Origin: Symbiodinium microadriaticum
Taxonomy: Eukaryota; Sar; Dinophyceae; Suessiales; Symbiodiniaceae
Reading direction: 5' to 3'
Assembly: GCA_001939145.1 (NCBI GenBank)
Contig: LSRX01000371.1
Span: 461,375-525,374, forward strand
Length of the DNA stretch: 64,000 bases
Positions 12,101-23,200 of the stretch are shown piece by piece (within the stretch, counting starts at the first letter, position 1; each line of letters opens with the position of its first letter). The notes beneath the pieces were generated by a model. It ran no database searches, was not told the origin of the DNA, and saw only the letters and a list, made by a program, of their open reading frames with translations. Position numbers and translations under genes: made by a program.

Positions 12101-12732
12101 TCCCGTGTCGCTGCCTCGTGCGATCACGAATTGAACAGATCTTGTTGCTTCCTTTAGCACCCAGGCTCAGATCCTGATCAGCTTGGAAGCTCCTGCGTAT
12201 GCTGTTTCAATGACTGCTTGCCAGGTGGCTCTACTATGTTGATCATGAAGTTTCCACAGATGAGCGCAGCAACTGCCATCTGCGACTTGATGTCCATATA
12301 CGCTGTCGCGACCTGGCCGTCTCTTACGTAACCTCGCTCTGGCAAGCAGCCGGCACACTCACGGCAACGACATGTACAAGCCTCGACTTGTGCGCCCAAC
12401 ACGCTGAAGGCAACGAGCATTGTACTGAAAAGCAGAATCCGTCTTGTGAAGTGCGGCGCGAAGCAGGCCTTGCGCTGGTGTCGCCATATTCCAGTTTGGT
12501 CAGCTGGCGGCAGCGGGTCCTTGGGTGAAGAGCAGAGCATGGTGGCTAATCAGCTTGCAGTGCAAGCAACACCATGCACAGAACAACACCGGCACACCCC
12601 TTCTGACTGCTGCAGTGCGTCTTTCTGAGCGAAGCTTTCTATCCGTGTGCCAATTGCAGGGATATTCCCTTCGGCAATGGCTGCTTCGACTTCCTGACGT
12701 CGCTTGACCGCCGCTGCTGCTGCTGCCGCCAT
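9143..12732 (-). CDS. Single-domain voltage-gated cation channel
   Basis: A six-transmembrane voltage-gated channel spread over many minus-strand exons. A likely start at 12732 gives seven alanines and VKRRQEVEAAIAEGN. The segments follow in order: S1 (SQMAVAALICGNFMINIVE, 12288-12231), S2 (DLFFNIVFSFELFANMY, about 11260-11200), S3 (NVFDVVVVSIGMV, with the usual Asp, 11005-10962), S4 (LLRMMRAFRVFRLFKRL, arginine or lysine every third residue, 10806-10752), S4-S5 linker and S5 (SLAKAMPAHVNAFGILLL, about 10340-10265), pore (MFQVLTGDSWSEAVARHL, 9728-9665), and S6 in two exons (GTTVYFTSFQ, about 9580-9550, and VLINVTIAVLLELL, about 9412-9375). A helical tail with KLAEAQRAAAEAAV ends at a stop near 9143. 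The pore motif TGDSW places an aspartate at the selectivity position, as in Na/Ca channels rather than K channels. I see only one such domain. The S6 join appears to use a CC donor, which may be a lost G. Confidence 0.85.
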
Positions 12733-14218
12733 GGTCCTTGAGTTGGCATGCGCTCTACTCCTCGCCAGAAAAGGCCAAAACTGCGAGCATGTGCCAGCAA
12801 AAAACTTCGCCGGTACCCTAAGTTACTGTTGCAGGCGAGCAGCTATTTCATGCACCCACTGGTAGGTGCAACTCATCTGCTCTACACATGAATGTTGTAA
12901 ATTGCTTGTTGCTGATTGTTGACGTTTGGGCCTTCGTCGTTCTTCTGCTCCAGTGGAGAGCCTACCGCTTGGGTTACTGGTGGGGTTGCGTGGTGCGTGT
13001 GTGATGAATGGTCTGGGCTGTAATTTGCTGTAACAATAACTACACATCGAGGATGTAGGATCTTGAACTGGGAGGAATGAGGAGGCATTTCTACACCGCC
13101 ACCGGTTTGGGGGGGGCCAATGCGGTACGTTTCTGCGAGCTGCAGTGGCTGCGGCCCGACGAGAGATGGGACATGAAATTTTCAAAAGGCTTCACATCTT
13201 GGAAATACTGCGGAAGCTGCCTTTCCCCTTACCGCTCAGGGGCCTGGGATGTGGAGGGAGGCTCGTAGGGAGGCGGTTTCGGCTTCTCCTTGATCCTGAC
13301 GGCCTGAGCGTAGGTTCATTGGGCAAGTGAGCAGTTGCGGACGCTAAGGTGGTCGGACCTTGTCTTTGTACTTGGTGGCAAGCGCCATGAACATGGAGGC
13401 TTCCTGCACAGCCCGGCAGGGTGTTGCTTCTCAGATGCTCGCAACCTAGGCTGACGATATCATATCCAGTCCTTTCCCTTCCATTTCTTCCAAACCTCGT
13501 CCACATCTTTGATTTCACCTCGGCTTCCATGCAAAGGGCTCGCAGGTGGCACTCTTCGCTGCGCCCATTTTGGCATACCCGAAGGTCAACTCCGTAGGTC
13601 TTAAGACGCTTCGAGGGCATCAAACAACGCAAGGATGAAAAGAATCGCTTCACGGTGACCGTACATGTAACATCAGCCAGCTTCCAGCTTCCAGCTATCA
13701 GGTCGCCATGTAGCGAAAGATGGAGGCTTTGCGAAGAGGTATGTTTGACTGTTGCTTGACAAGAGGATCTCTCACAAAGCTGGCTGCCTTTGCCTCGACG
13801 AAAAGACATGAAAAGTCTATAGTCGCTTTTCCCAAAACAGACCCGGCTTTCTCGATCAATAGGAAGAGGAAGGCACGAGGCGAACTTATTTTGACCGTGT
13901 TTGTGAAAACTCGTAGAAAAGTCAGGAGACGGCTATCTGCTGGGTGGGAGCGGAGCCATCTTGAACATCAGCCAAATAGCACACTTCAAGTCACACCAGA
14001 CGAACGGACAAGAGGTCGTTAAGGCTTTAGGGACTTTCTTGGCTCATTGAGCACTCGCACTCGTGCTCGACCAGGTCTTTTCTTGCTTCCCGCCTAGCTA
14101 GGACGAGCTCGCATCGCAGGGTTCAGTCAGAGAGCCAGGTTTCTACGCTCTCGAGGGTTTCGACTCATACACTCGCACAAGGCTGGTATGGCTGACGAGG
14201 GTCTGTGCTCTCGAGGGT
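12733..14218. other. No gene recognised
   Basis: Upstream of the voltage-gated channel. A minus-strand open frame at 13809-13192 (205 residues) has no motif I know and biased composition at its end. A 14-base string, GCTCTCGAGGGTTT, recurs exactly 60 bases apart (14147 and 14207). Confidence 0.4.
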
Positions 14219-15103
14219 TTAGGGTGAGTCTTCTGTTCTCATGAGGGGTGCCAAGCAACCACTGTCACTCAGCTTCTCCGGGTTGAACTTCTTGTAGAAG
14301 GCCTTCGCCAGGCTGCAAAAGGCAAGTGCCAAGTTAATCTGCACGAGGCATACGGGTGCACAGGACATACAAATCGCATGTCCGGCAACTGCGGAGTCCT
14401 GAAGCTTCCTGGCATTTGCAGCCTGTGCCTCGTGCAAGAGGTCGCCAACAACAAATGATCTCACGCGCCGCTGCTTGAGACGGGCTTGGGCACTGACCTC
14501 TTCACGCGGAACGCATTGGCACACCGCTGATTGTGCCGCGGAGTACGACCGGCACTTGGACCTGACAACAACTCAGCTTACTTAGTCCAGGATGCGCTTT
14601 GATGACGCTAAAGCTCTGCAAAGCGACTTCTCTGCTTTGGCCATCACCGCTTGTCACTGCATGTGCCATCTTGAAAGCGGACTAAGACAGAGGCTCCATA
14701 GGGTCGTACTTCTTCTCGTCGAATTTTTCAGCCTCTGCAGTGGCAAGCTCGCCATTCAGGCGCTTAACAGCAGAAAGGTAAACTCTGTCGAAACGATTAC
14801 GCTCCTTGTGCTACAAGGATCATCTACTGAGAAGGAATGGAAGTCGCAAACACATGTGATCGGTTTGTTGCTCAGCACTGCATAGTACAAAAACCCCACC
14901 TTGTCAGTGTCGTAAGGATCTCCGGAAAAGTCTGCTACCATGGCCTGCCAGCATGCCAGCCAAACGGGGCACAGGGCTTGGCCCAGCATCTTTTTCGAGG
15001 ACGTGTATATCGAATGTCTAGGATGAGCGAAAGATTCAAGACCATCTACCCACCAGCCTTCACTGAGCAGGGTTCTGTCGAGTTGGCTGAAGAACTTGAA
15101 CAA
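14219..15103 (-). CDS. Hypothetical protein, multi-exon
   Basis: Family not recognised. Three minus-strand stretches look coding. About 14960-14865 contains MVADFSGDPYDTDKVGFLYY. About 14766-14690 reads RLNGELATAEAEKFDEKKYD and then PMEPL. About 14480-14240 contains VVGDLLHEAQAANARKL and LALAFCSLAKAFYKKFNPEK. They share a charged, helical character and the same strand as neighbouring genes. Exon borders and start are not determined, and they may not all belong to one gene. Confidence 0.35.
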
Positions 15104-16786
15104 TACTCATTCAATAGTCTGAATTCAAGCGAAGCTATGTCGAGCCGTCATCCTGGTTTGGCAGGGTCTTCTCAGGTTAGCTTGGCTTGAGGTTTCTGCA
15201 AATGACCGAGAAGTCCCCACACATTCTTCTCGTCTCGCAATGACCAAGTGCGAAAGGATGTTTCTCTGCTGCGCGCCTAAACGACCTAACCTTGAAGCCA
15301 GTTAAGGTTACGCGAGAGCCTCTCTTCGGCGTGCTGCTCTGCCGCTACAAGTTTGCATCCAATGGACGCCCGACTTGTCTCAGCTGAGGCCCGACCAGAA
15401 GATTGAAGGACTGCGACACCTACAAGCCCTGAATACTGCAGTAGCAGAAACACGAGAGTTCAAACCGAAACTGATGCACTGAATGTTGAATGGATCTCTC
15501 TTGGCTGAACCGATTCCGCGGTCCCTCTTTCTCGCCAGCCTGCAGCTGGCAATTCTGATCGCCTTTGCAGACCCTTGGCTAAAGCAGTGCAGTAAGCCAA
15601 TGCGAACATGAAGGCGTACCTGAGCTAGGGAATTATCTAAACAAATCCACGGTGAACAGACTGCCCTTCAGGCCGCGGGAACAACCGAAAAGTCAAGTCA
15701 AGTCATGCGAAAGCTGGCCAAGCCGCTTCTGCTGACATTTCCTTGGCTCCCAACATTCCCTCCCCCGGCCGATCAACAAACGCCTGTGAAAGGACCTAAG
15801 AGGCTGCTTCCCCGACGGAAAAGAAGAGCCGTTCCACCCCTTATTCCGGGCCACTGGTAGCTGTCGTGGCACTCCTTTGAGCTCATCCCACAAGTTTGCT
15901 TGCAAATGTCTCGCTCGAGACCTCACCAGACCAGTCGATTCAGAAGATGAGTTCCCGTGATCACTACGGTGCCCTGCGATCGCACAGTCTTCAAAACTGA
16001 CATCTCCTGTTCTGACAGCCAGGCTGCAGCACTTGTTCAAATTTTTGCCCATCTGGTTCATACCAGCGTAGGGGTTGGAGGGATCAAAGTCTTTCCTGAC
16101 ATCAGGCGCGGTGCATACAAACAGGAGCATCTGGACAGAGAATCTAGCTTTAGACTCGGTGACGGGTTGCGGTCCGCATGATCCCGCCAGGAAAGGAAAT
16201 CTTCCCCGGAGCCTTCTAGCAGCTAGCAGAGCCCCATCCCAAGTTGATGAAAAATTTCCATCATTGTTTCTGCTTGTTGCTGCCATCCTCACGCACACGT
16301 GTCTGATGATGTGCTGATCCAGGCCAATGAGGTGAGGTCAAACTCCTGACGATAAATGCAATCCGAGCTTCATGCTCAAGACGTTGAGGCCCGCCTCCTT
16401 GCATCCATAACTAACCTGAGATCTGTGTTTTGGATATTGTCAAACCTGGGCATGATGGTCATTGTAAGCTGAGAAACAAGTACGAGCCGCGAGCGGCCGC
16501 AAGGACAAACACATAAAACGCAGAGTTCGCGCGTGGTGCTGCAGCTAATTGCAATTCCAAGTCCAGTTGCCCTTTTACACATACTCCCTCTTCAACCAGC
16601 AGTGATGTGCCCTGACCACGCCAGGTGACAAGCCGAACTACGTTGCTTCCAGTGCAAGTATTCGCTGCTCACTCGGGCTATGACTTTTTTTTGCAACCCG
16701 AGAGCCAAGGTGCGGTTCTTCGGTCTGCGAACTTGGACACTTGGTGTCAAGCTCGCGACCTTTCCGTTCTGTACCAACAGCGCGGC
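15104..16786. other. No gene recognised; one possible minus-strand exon
   Basis: Mostly featureless. A 201-residue minus-strand frame (16298-15693) includes DVRKDFDPSNPYAGMNQMGK and a Cys-rich continuation that could be an exon at about 16120-15960. There is no family match. Confidence 0.3.
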
Positions 16787-16810
16787 TCACGGGCGGGAAT
16801 GGTGGGTGTT

Positions 16811-16930
16811 GCAAAAACTCCTCGGGCCTTCGAGAGCTTCGGCTGTTTCACACTCTAACGTAAATGCGAACAAAAGCGAACTGTGCATGGCACACTTAGG
16901 TACAAAAAGCGAACACTCTGCAGGCTTCTC
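16811..16930 (+). repeat. Direct repeat, left copy
   Basis: Starts with GCAAAAACTCCTCGGGCCTT and continues through a segment with GCACACTTAGGTAC and GCGAACACTC. The partner copy begins 753 bases to the right, at 17564. This copy has an internal insertion of about 28 bases relative to the other, and a few substitutions. Confidence 0.9.
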
Positions 16931-17544
16931 GCTTTGCGGCAGAAAACACGAAGCGAACTGCGGAGGGCTCTGCCGTCCGGGTGGTCCTGCGGCCACTGCT
17001 GCTGCCAGTGCGAACGTTGCACTCTCGCACCGACCGGCGCCGCTGCTGTGTCGCCGGCGGCATGCCCTTACGAACTTGTCCCCTGTAGACGGAGCTATAG
17101 CCTTTGCGCCCATTGTCTGGCCCTGCTGCGAACTGGTACCCGGGGTATAAGACGAGCCTGCGACCGGTGAAGGAGACTTGGTCTTCTGTGGCATAGCCTT
17201 GCTCTTCGCACTCTGGCCGTCCGTCGTCGTCGCTGCTTGGGCCGCCGTCGTCGAGCTCACTGGTGCCGTCGGCGAACTCATCATGAGAGCCATCGCGTCG
17301 GCAGCGGACATAGGAAGGGCTGGAACTGCTGCGACCACCATGTTCGAGGGGTCCGTTGGCAGACACTTCACTGTCGCCTTCTTTGGCATTGCAAAAGAGC
17401 GGCCGTTGTACACTGACGGATCTTCCTCAGGTCACCGTCCGTGAGACGACCCATCATGTACTCCAGGCCGTCCATGTCGACCTCTGCGACCATGTGCAGC
17501 GCGGCCCACAAGTCATCGCCACGAGCGTCCTGCGACCAAGCCAT
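16931..17544 (-). CDS. Hypothetical short gene between direct repeats
   Basis: A minus-strand ATG at 17544 opens a 58-codon frame starting MAWSQDARGDDLWAALHMVA and continuing with an acidic, methionine-rich stretch to a stop at about 17368. A second frame overlaps it from 17413 leftward (MPKKATVKCLPTDPSNMV), rich in Ala, Ser and Thr. A frame change or an intron may link the two. The segment is bounded by the direct repeats at 17564 and 16811. No known domain was seen. Confidence 0.3.
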
Positions 17545-17563
17545 GGCGTCAGTGGACCTTGCT

Positions 17564-17672
17564 GCAAAAACTCCTCGGGCCTTCGAGAGCTTCGGCTGTT
17601 TTCACACAGAACTGTGCACGGCACACTTAAGACTTAGGTACAAAGAGCGAACACTCCACTCCGCAGACTTGT
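17564..17672 (+). repeat. Direct repeat, right copy
   Basis: Partner of the copy at 16811-16930. The first 40 or so bases are nearly identical (GCAAAAACTCCTCGGGCCTT, then a run through GCTTCGGCTG); the rest matches with short indels. Not seen elsewhere in the window. Confidence 0.9.
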
Positions 17673-18177
17673 CACTCCTTGCACCCGTGCAAGACAATGC
17701 AAAGTTATCTTTGACCCAAGCCATTGCTGTACTTCCAGAGGCAGCTGACAGCTCGAACTTCTTGCTTTGTATGCTAGACTTCTCTTTTAATCATGAGTAT
17801 CGCCAGAGTTGTAGAGAGGCATACCGCTTCACCTTGATGCTGGACACCTTTACCAGCCGATCAGGTCGTCTTGGACACAGAAACACAGTTGCAGGGCAAG
17901 TCACGATTTCGACATCCTCCCTGCCCACTGCCAGCTGGCCCGCTGGGCAGCTGAAAGCCGGGCAGTTGGGCGCAGGGGGCGTGTAGCCGCCGAAGCCTGC
18001 CCAAAGTTCCCCATGCATCACGGATGTTTCAAGGCAGCCCGGAACGCAGGGCCTTGGCCCCAAGCTCGGTGGGGCAACCAGAACAGGAAAGCTGCGAGCT
18101 GGCAAACCTCATAGCAGAAATTGCACTGCACTCAAGAAGACGGCACACTGACCCTAAGCTCGGCAGCCACAAGGTAG

Positions 18178-20060
18178 TTAAAACCGTTCAACATGCGAAG
18201 AAGCCACCAGGCTTCCCGGTCTCATGTCCGCCCAAGAGCGGCGGGCCGACATTGAGCGGATAAAAGCTGTAGGTGTGCCCGAAGTTGATCCTGTTTCTCG
18301 AGATGCTTCTTGAGTCAGGCGTGGGATACATGTCACGATAGGCTGGAGTTGGCAAGGGTGTCCAATACTGATTGGCCCGGCTTGAAATGTCAGAACTTCG
18401 GACCGGGAGAGAAGTGACGTGAAGCAATTGTGGGATGGGCCTTTGCTGATTCCAGGCTCTTCTAGAGAATATGACATGACTTTCGCATGCCGGCATGCGT
18501 TGACATGTGTTGAAAGGACGCACAACTTGAGTGCACCAGTCGGCGAGAGCTTCTGCTTGTCGGACACTGAGGCAAGGCACAGGCACACGCTGCCGTCCCC
18601 ATTGAGCAGGGCAGGCTTTACTTGCGAGGATGGCTGTAGCTCGGGTGGCTGCAGGCTCGACAATTGGTCCAAGATCTCCTTGGTCGCCGCAGTTTCGCCG
18701 CCGAGCCCTCCAAGCGTGGCGCGGATTTTCTCGACAGCTGATGGAACGGACTCGCCAAAGGCAGCCTCTGCATTCCCAGCAGAGAAGTGCTCAAGCCCAC
18801 GGCGGGGGCATAGATACCAGACTGACACAGCATGCCGAAGTCTAACCCACGGTGGCAGCACTTCGTGGGGAACGCTTTCCGACCAAAACAGCACCAGCGT
18901 GTCCAAGGCTGGTGGCACCTCTGCCAAGACCTGAAGCCTTCCATCCTCCTGCTTTAGCAAACGGAGTTCGCCACCAGATTCAAGATCCCAGTCTCTGTTC
19001 AGATAGTAAATGCAGGTAAGCAAGCGCCCGTTTCTGCCTTTGCCGTTGTCGAAATGCCAAGTGTATCTGCTGCCTGGCTCGTAAACCGTTACCATTGGCC
19101 AAGTGCGGAACTCACACGTGTCCATCTTACCTCCCGTCAGAGCCCGCAATCCAGAAACAAAGGCATCCAGCTCAGACAGGAATTCCACCGGTGCTTCATT
19201 TGGCAAAACCGCCCAGTCCCCGCGTCCTATCCCTGGTGACTGCACTCCGCCGAGGCCTGGGCAAGCAGGCAATGGACTTCCAAAGTCAGCATCTGCTAGT
19301 TCCATTGCTTGCACTGGCCCCAGAAAGTTGGCCAGCACCGCTGCGCCGTAGAGGTCAAGCAATGCTGCTGCTCGGGCACACCTGTCCCCCAAGTCGGCGG
19401 AAGCGCAGAGTGTTAAGGACTCGAGTCCTGATTGAAGTTCCCGGACGTTCGAGCGATGAAGGCTGTGATGATACGCTGCCTCTCGGAGTAGCAGCCCAAG
19501 ATCCGTCCCACCCGACTCTGGGCTCGTTTGCACTGGCCCTGCAATCCCGTCTGGTGTGCAAAACCAACACGGGCAGTCCACCAGGATTTTCGTAAGGTGA
19601 GTTCTCGCAGCTCCTCGCTGAAAGCTTGGATGAGATCCTAGTCGAAGGCTTTCGCCAAGAATCCGTTCTGCTGTTCTTTGCCTGTAGAACTCATCTTGGC
19701 CAGCAATGTCCACACAACAGATCGCCTCTTCACTTTCCGCAACAGCAGCTTGTATGGCTGCAGCTTCCCTGTGCCGGCCGTCATACACCAAGTACATAGC
19801 ACCTTTCCGATCCTTCACGCTAAAACATGGGCCCTATCATGCTTCTCAGCAAGATGCGCCTCCGCCTCCGCTCTGCTACGGCGTGATTTGAGCTTTGACT
19901 CTGGCGTGGCACTCTACCTAGTGACCTGCGTGCCTAGAGCCTGTCCTGCACTCAACCCAGCTCATGAGCCCCCGCAAAAAAGCGGCAGATCTGGGCGACT
20001 CGCCACTGCGCGATGACCTTCGGCCATGTCCGTGTGCAGCAACTTCAGCAGCTCTTTCAT
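18178..20060 (-). CDS. EGLN/PhyA-type prolyl 4-hydroxylase (2-oxoglutarate, Fe(II))
   Basis: The main minus-strand open stretch (19818-18178) holds the double-stranded beta-helix core of the HIF-type prolyl hydroxylases. Counting from 19818, the HxD pair is H255/D257 in SRYTWHFDNGKGRNGR, followed by LLTCIYYLNRDWDLESGGEL. The distal histidine is H318 in FWSESVPHEVLP. The 2-oxoglutarate-binding arginine is R328 in RLRHAVSVWYLCP. This order and spacing match EGLN/PhyA rather than collagen P4H. Such enzymes hydroxylate a proline using O2 and are oxygen sensors. An upstream exon may start at ATG 20060 (MKELLKLLHTDMAEGHRAV). The tail beyond about 18600 loses similarity and may read into an intron. 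The gene lies immediately downstream of the dehydrogenase, on the same strand. In protists the known substrate of this family is SKP1, which is present here in three copies. Confidence 0.88.
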
Positions 20061-20240
20061 CCTGGCACGAGTAGAGGCCCGTTCTAAGGCAATGCAAGAG
20101 GGGTGTCGAGTGAGGTCCTGAACTCAGCTTTAGGGGAGTCCTCTGTCGGAGTCCTAGAAGTGTTTGTCCTCGCTTTGCTCGGAGCTTTTGTCCACTTAAA
20201 TATGGACGGGTGGCCAAGTGCAACACCGCCGCTCAGAGAC

Positions 20241-23200
20241 TCAAAGCTTGCTCATTCGAATTCCGCCGTCCACGCGTATGGACTCACCATTGACAAACCT
20301 CGGGGAGCTTGTGGGGCAGGGAGGCCCTTCTGCCGAATCGCCACTTGAAGTGGCATGAAGGATCTCTTATTCACCGCCTCTTAAGACTCCGCCAAGGGTC
20401 TTGTTTTCAAGTATCGCCACGGCCATCTGGGCAAACTCCTCTGGCTGGCCCAGGCGCGTATTCGGAAAGACGTGCGTCCTCTCAGCGACGCGGGGGGGGG
20501 GGGGTTGTGGTCATGTGGGCTATGTCTCCAATTGCAGCCGCAGCCAGATGACCCATGCACTTATTACAGTGATGCCAAGTCAAGCCAAGCTGTAGACGGG
20601 CCACTCAGCAAGATTCTTGTACACTGCTGGCTTGAACTGTTTCCTCGGCTTTGCAAGTCCAACTCTGTAGGCCAGTCAGTCTTTCACAAGCCCGGCCTGC
20701 ATGAAGCTTACATTTCCTAGCCGAATACCCTGCCGCAAAAATGTTGAAGATCGGATGCCAGATTGTCGAAGCTGCCAATGAGTTGGGGGACTTAAAGAGA
20801 AAGTGTAGTAAGCACTGCCACACAAGGTCAAAGGCCGCCTAATCTCAGGCAAGTCTCAAAGGTGCTGTCATCGGAGTATCAAACACACCCGGCAGTATGC
20901 AGTTCACGCGGATTCCGCGCTTCCCCAGATCGCGGGCCATGGGGAGCGTCATCGAGACGATGCCGCCCTTGCCTTGGATCCCATACTGAATGCCAGCTCA
21001 TGCCATCTCTTCCGCCAGAACACGTGTCGGACCTTGTTTTCACCAAGATGACGACAAGCCGCCTGCTGCATAGGCGATTTGTCCGTTTTGACCTGAGCCG
21101 CGAATGTGCTTCCAGCTGACTGACCTGTTCGAAATGGCCGAGATCCTGAGCTTCTTGCCATCTTGTGCCGCAACGCTAGCGACCTTGGGCAGTCTCAGGT
21201 TCTCATATTGCCAGGGGGTTCCGGAGCATATCCTGTTTGAGCTTTTTTGGAGATGCTGGGAAGGATCCCTTTGTAAGCAAGAACAACCCTGAGGTGAAGG
21301 GGCTGCTCGACCCCTGAGAACACAAAATCGCCTCATCATCATGTCAACATGAACACGAATGATCTGTATTGTTGCGGCATCGTCTTGCAGACTTGTATGG
21401 AATGCAATGATGGCCCAAGACAGTGCTCCAGCGACATGGCGATCCTCGCATGCGAGAGTCTTCACGAATTACTGCCTGACCATGCTGAAACGACACTCAA
21501 ACCCTGATCCACTGCTGGTTGGCACGAGCTCTCTGGCCACTCCCTCATCGCAAGAAGTCTAAAGTGACTAAGAAGGCTGACTCGGGCAGGAAGGCAAAGC
21601 CACGGGTGCAACGACAGCATGCGAAACTTTAGATTCTTTAGATGTGTGATTCAGCAGCAGCATTTTGTGGTTTATCTTCCCTGCAGCGCGACCGCAGCGC
21701 AGACCCAAAAACGGGAGCCAGAAAGCTTACCATTCAAGCAGTCGTGAAGAGCCAACGACTAGTGACTAAGTACATAAGAGTAGGTCTGTATGCATTAACT
21801 CGGGGCAGAAACACACCAACCGCCGGCATTCGAGCTGACAACCCCGCTCAGACGAGGACTCAAACTCAAAAATGCCTTCGAGTCTTGCTCAAAGATACTT
21901 GCCTTCATGTCTTGGAACTTTCCGACTTGATCTGAAAAACATCGGCAATGATGGAACGAAACACCCGTCGCTTCGGAGTGGACAGACACACAGTGCAGCT
22001 AGGTCACATTTATGATGCAACCTGGGCTTTCTGGTTTACGCGCAATGCATACAATCTCGGGAAGCTCATCCAACTCACGCGCAAGGACCCACTCACCAGT
22101 GCCGTTTCTCCGCGCCTCGCTCTCCATCCTCGTCCTCTGGCGCATTCTCTGCTATCAGAGCCGCTGCCTCGCGGCAGGCACAGCGGCAAAGCGAATGGTA
22201 ACTGACTCTGTGGAGTTTTGCAACTTTACCGTTACAATTGGGTGTGCCAGTGCGCACATAGCACAACTCCTTCTGTGCGATTGGTTGCATCCGAGTTGTC
22301 TGCAGGCATGTCAGGGTGTGTAGCAAAAACTCCGTGCGAAAGTGTCCGCACCAGGATTCCGCTAGGCTTCTCAAGCAATCTGTCACTGCCCCAGGCGGGC
22401 TTTGAGAACAACTGTTTACGCCGCTGATGCCATGCAGGCTCCCGCATCGCTATTGAGATCGCATCTCTCTTGGACTCTGTTGACTTTGCGAGAGTCTCAA
22501 TTATAAATGCCTCGTCAACCCCTGAGCAAGTGGCAGTCACTTCATCTTGGGCGCTTCTGATGCCATGCACACTGTGCCTTGCTGGCGATGAGGAAGGTGC
22601 CAAGAATGTTCAGCTCAACCGTCTTCTTGAAGGGAGACAGAGCATGAGGGTTGCCCTTCTTGTCCAGCGTGAGGCCGGTGCCTAGCACTTTAGACGATTC
22701 TCGGCCCTCTGCGAAAGGTTGTTACAATTCTTCAACAGAGGTAGTGCGTGAGGAACCTTCCTGCATCTGAGACCCTTGCCAAGAGTTTGACCTCCTGCAG
22801 AAGGGGGCTCTGGTGTGACCATGTTACGCAACGTGAAGCAGCATAACTATGCAAAAGATGCAAAAGAACGACTGCCCAGACAGTGCCCTCTGACCTGCGC
22901 AGCTGACGACGCCACTCAACTTTCCGAACTTCTCCTTGATGGCTTTCATGCAGTCTTCCACTGATTTCTCATCCAGGATGTTACCTGGACGCAATGGTCC
23001 AGTCATTGAAGCAGAAGAAAGGTAATCTGCAGGCAGACTACACGACTATGGGTTGCAGTCTGCATGAGTGCAATGAAAGGTCGCAGCCAACACGAGTTTC
23101 TAGCAAACCAGGTAAGCCGGCCAAGCGTCATTCTACAAACAATGCATTCGACGCACCAACTTTCTCAACGACCGCATCACCTTTCTCCTTGTTCATGTCC

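Noticed and set aside
18419-19595. Plus-strand frames of 171, 166 and 82 residues
   Set aside because: They lie opposite the hydroxylase, whose minus-strand frame carries the catalytic motifs; antisense shadows.
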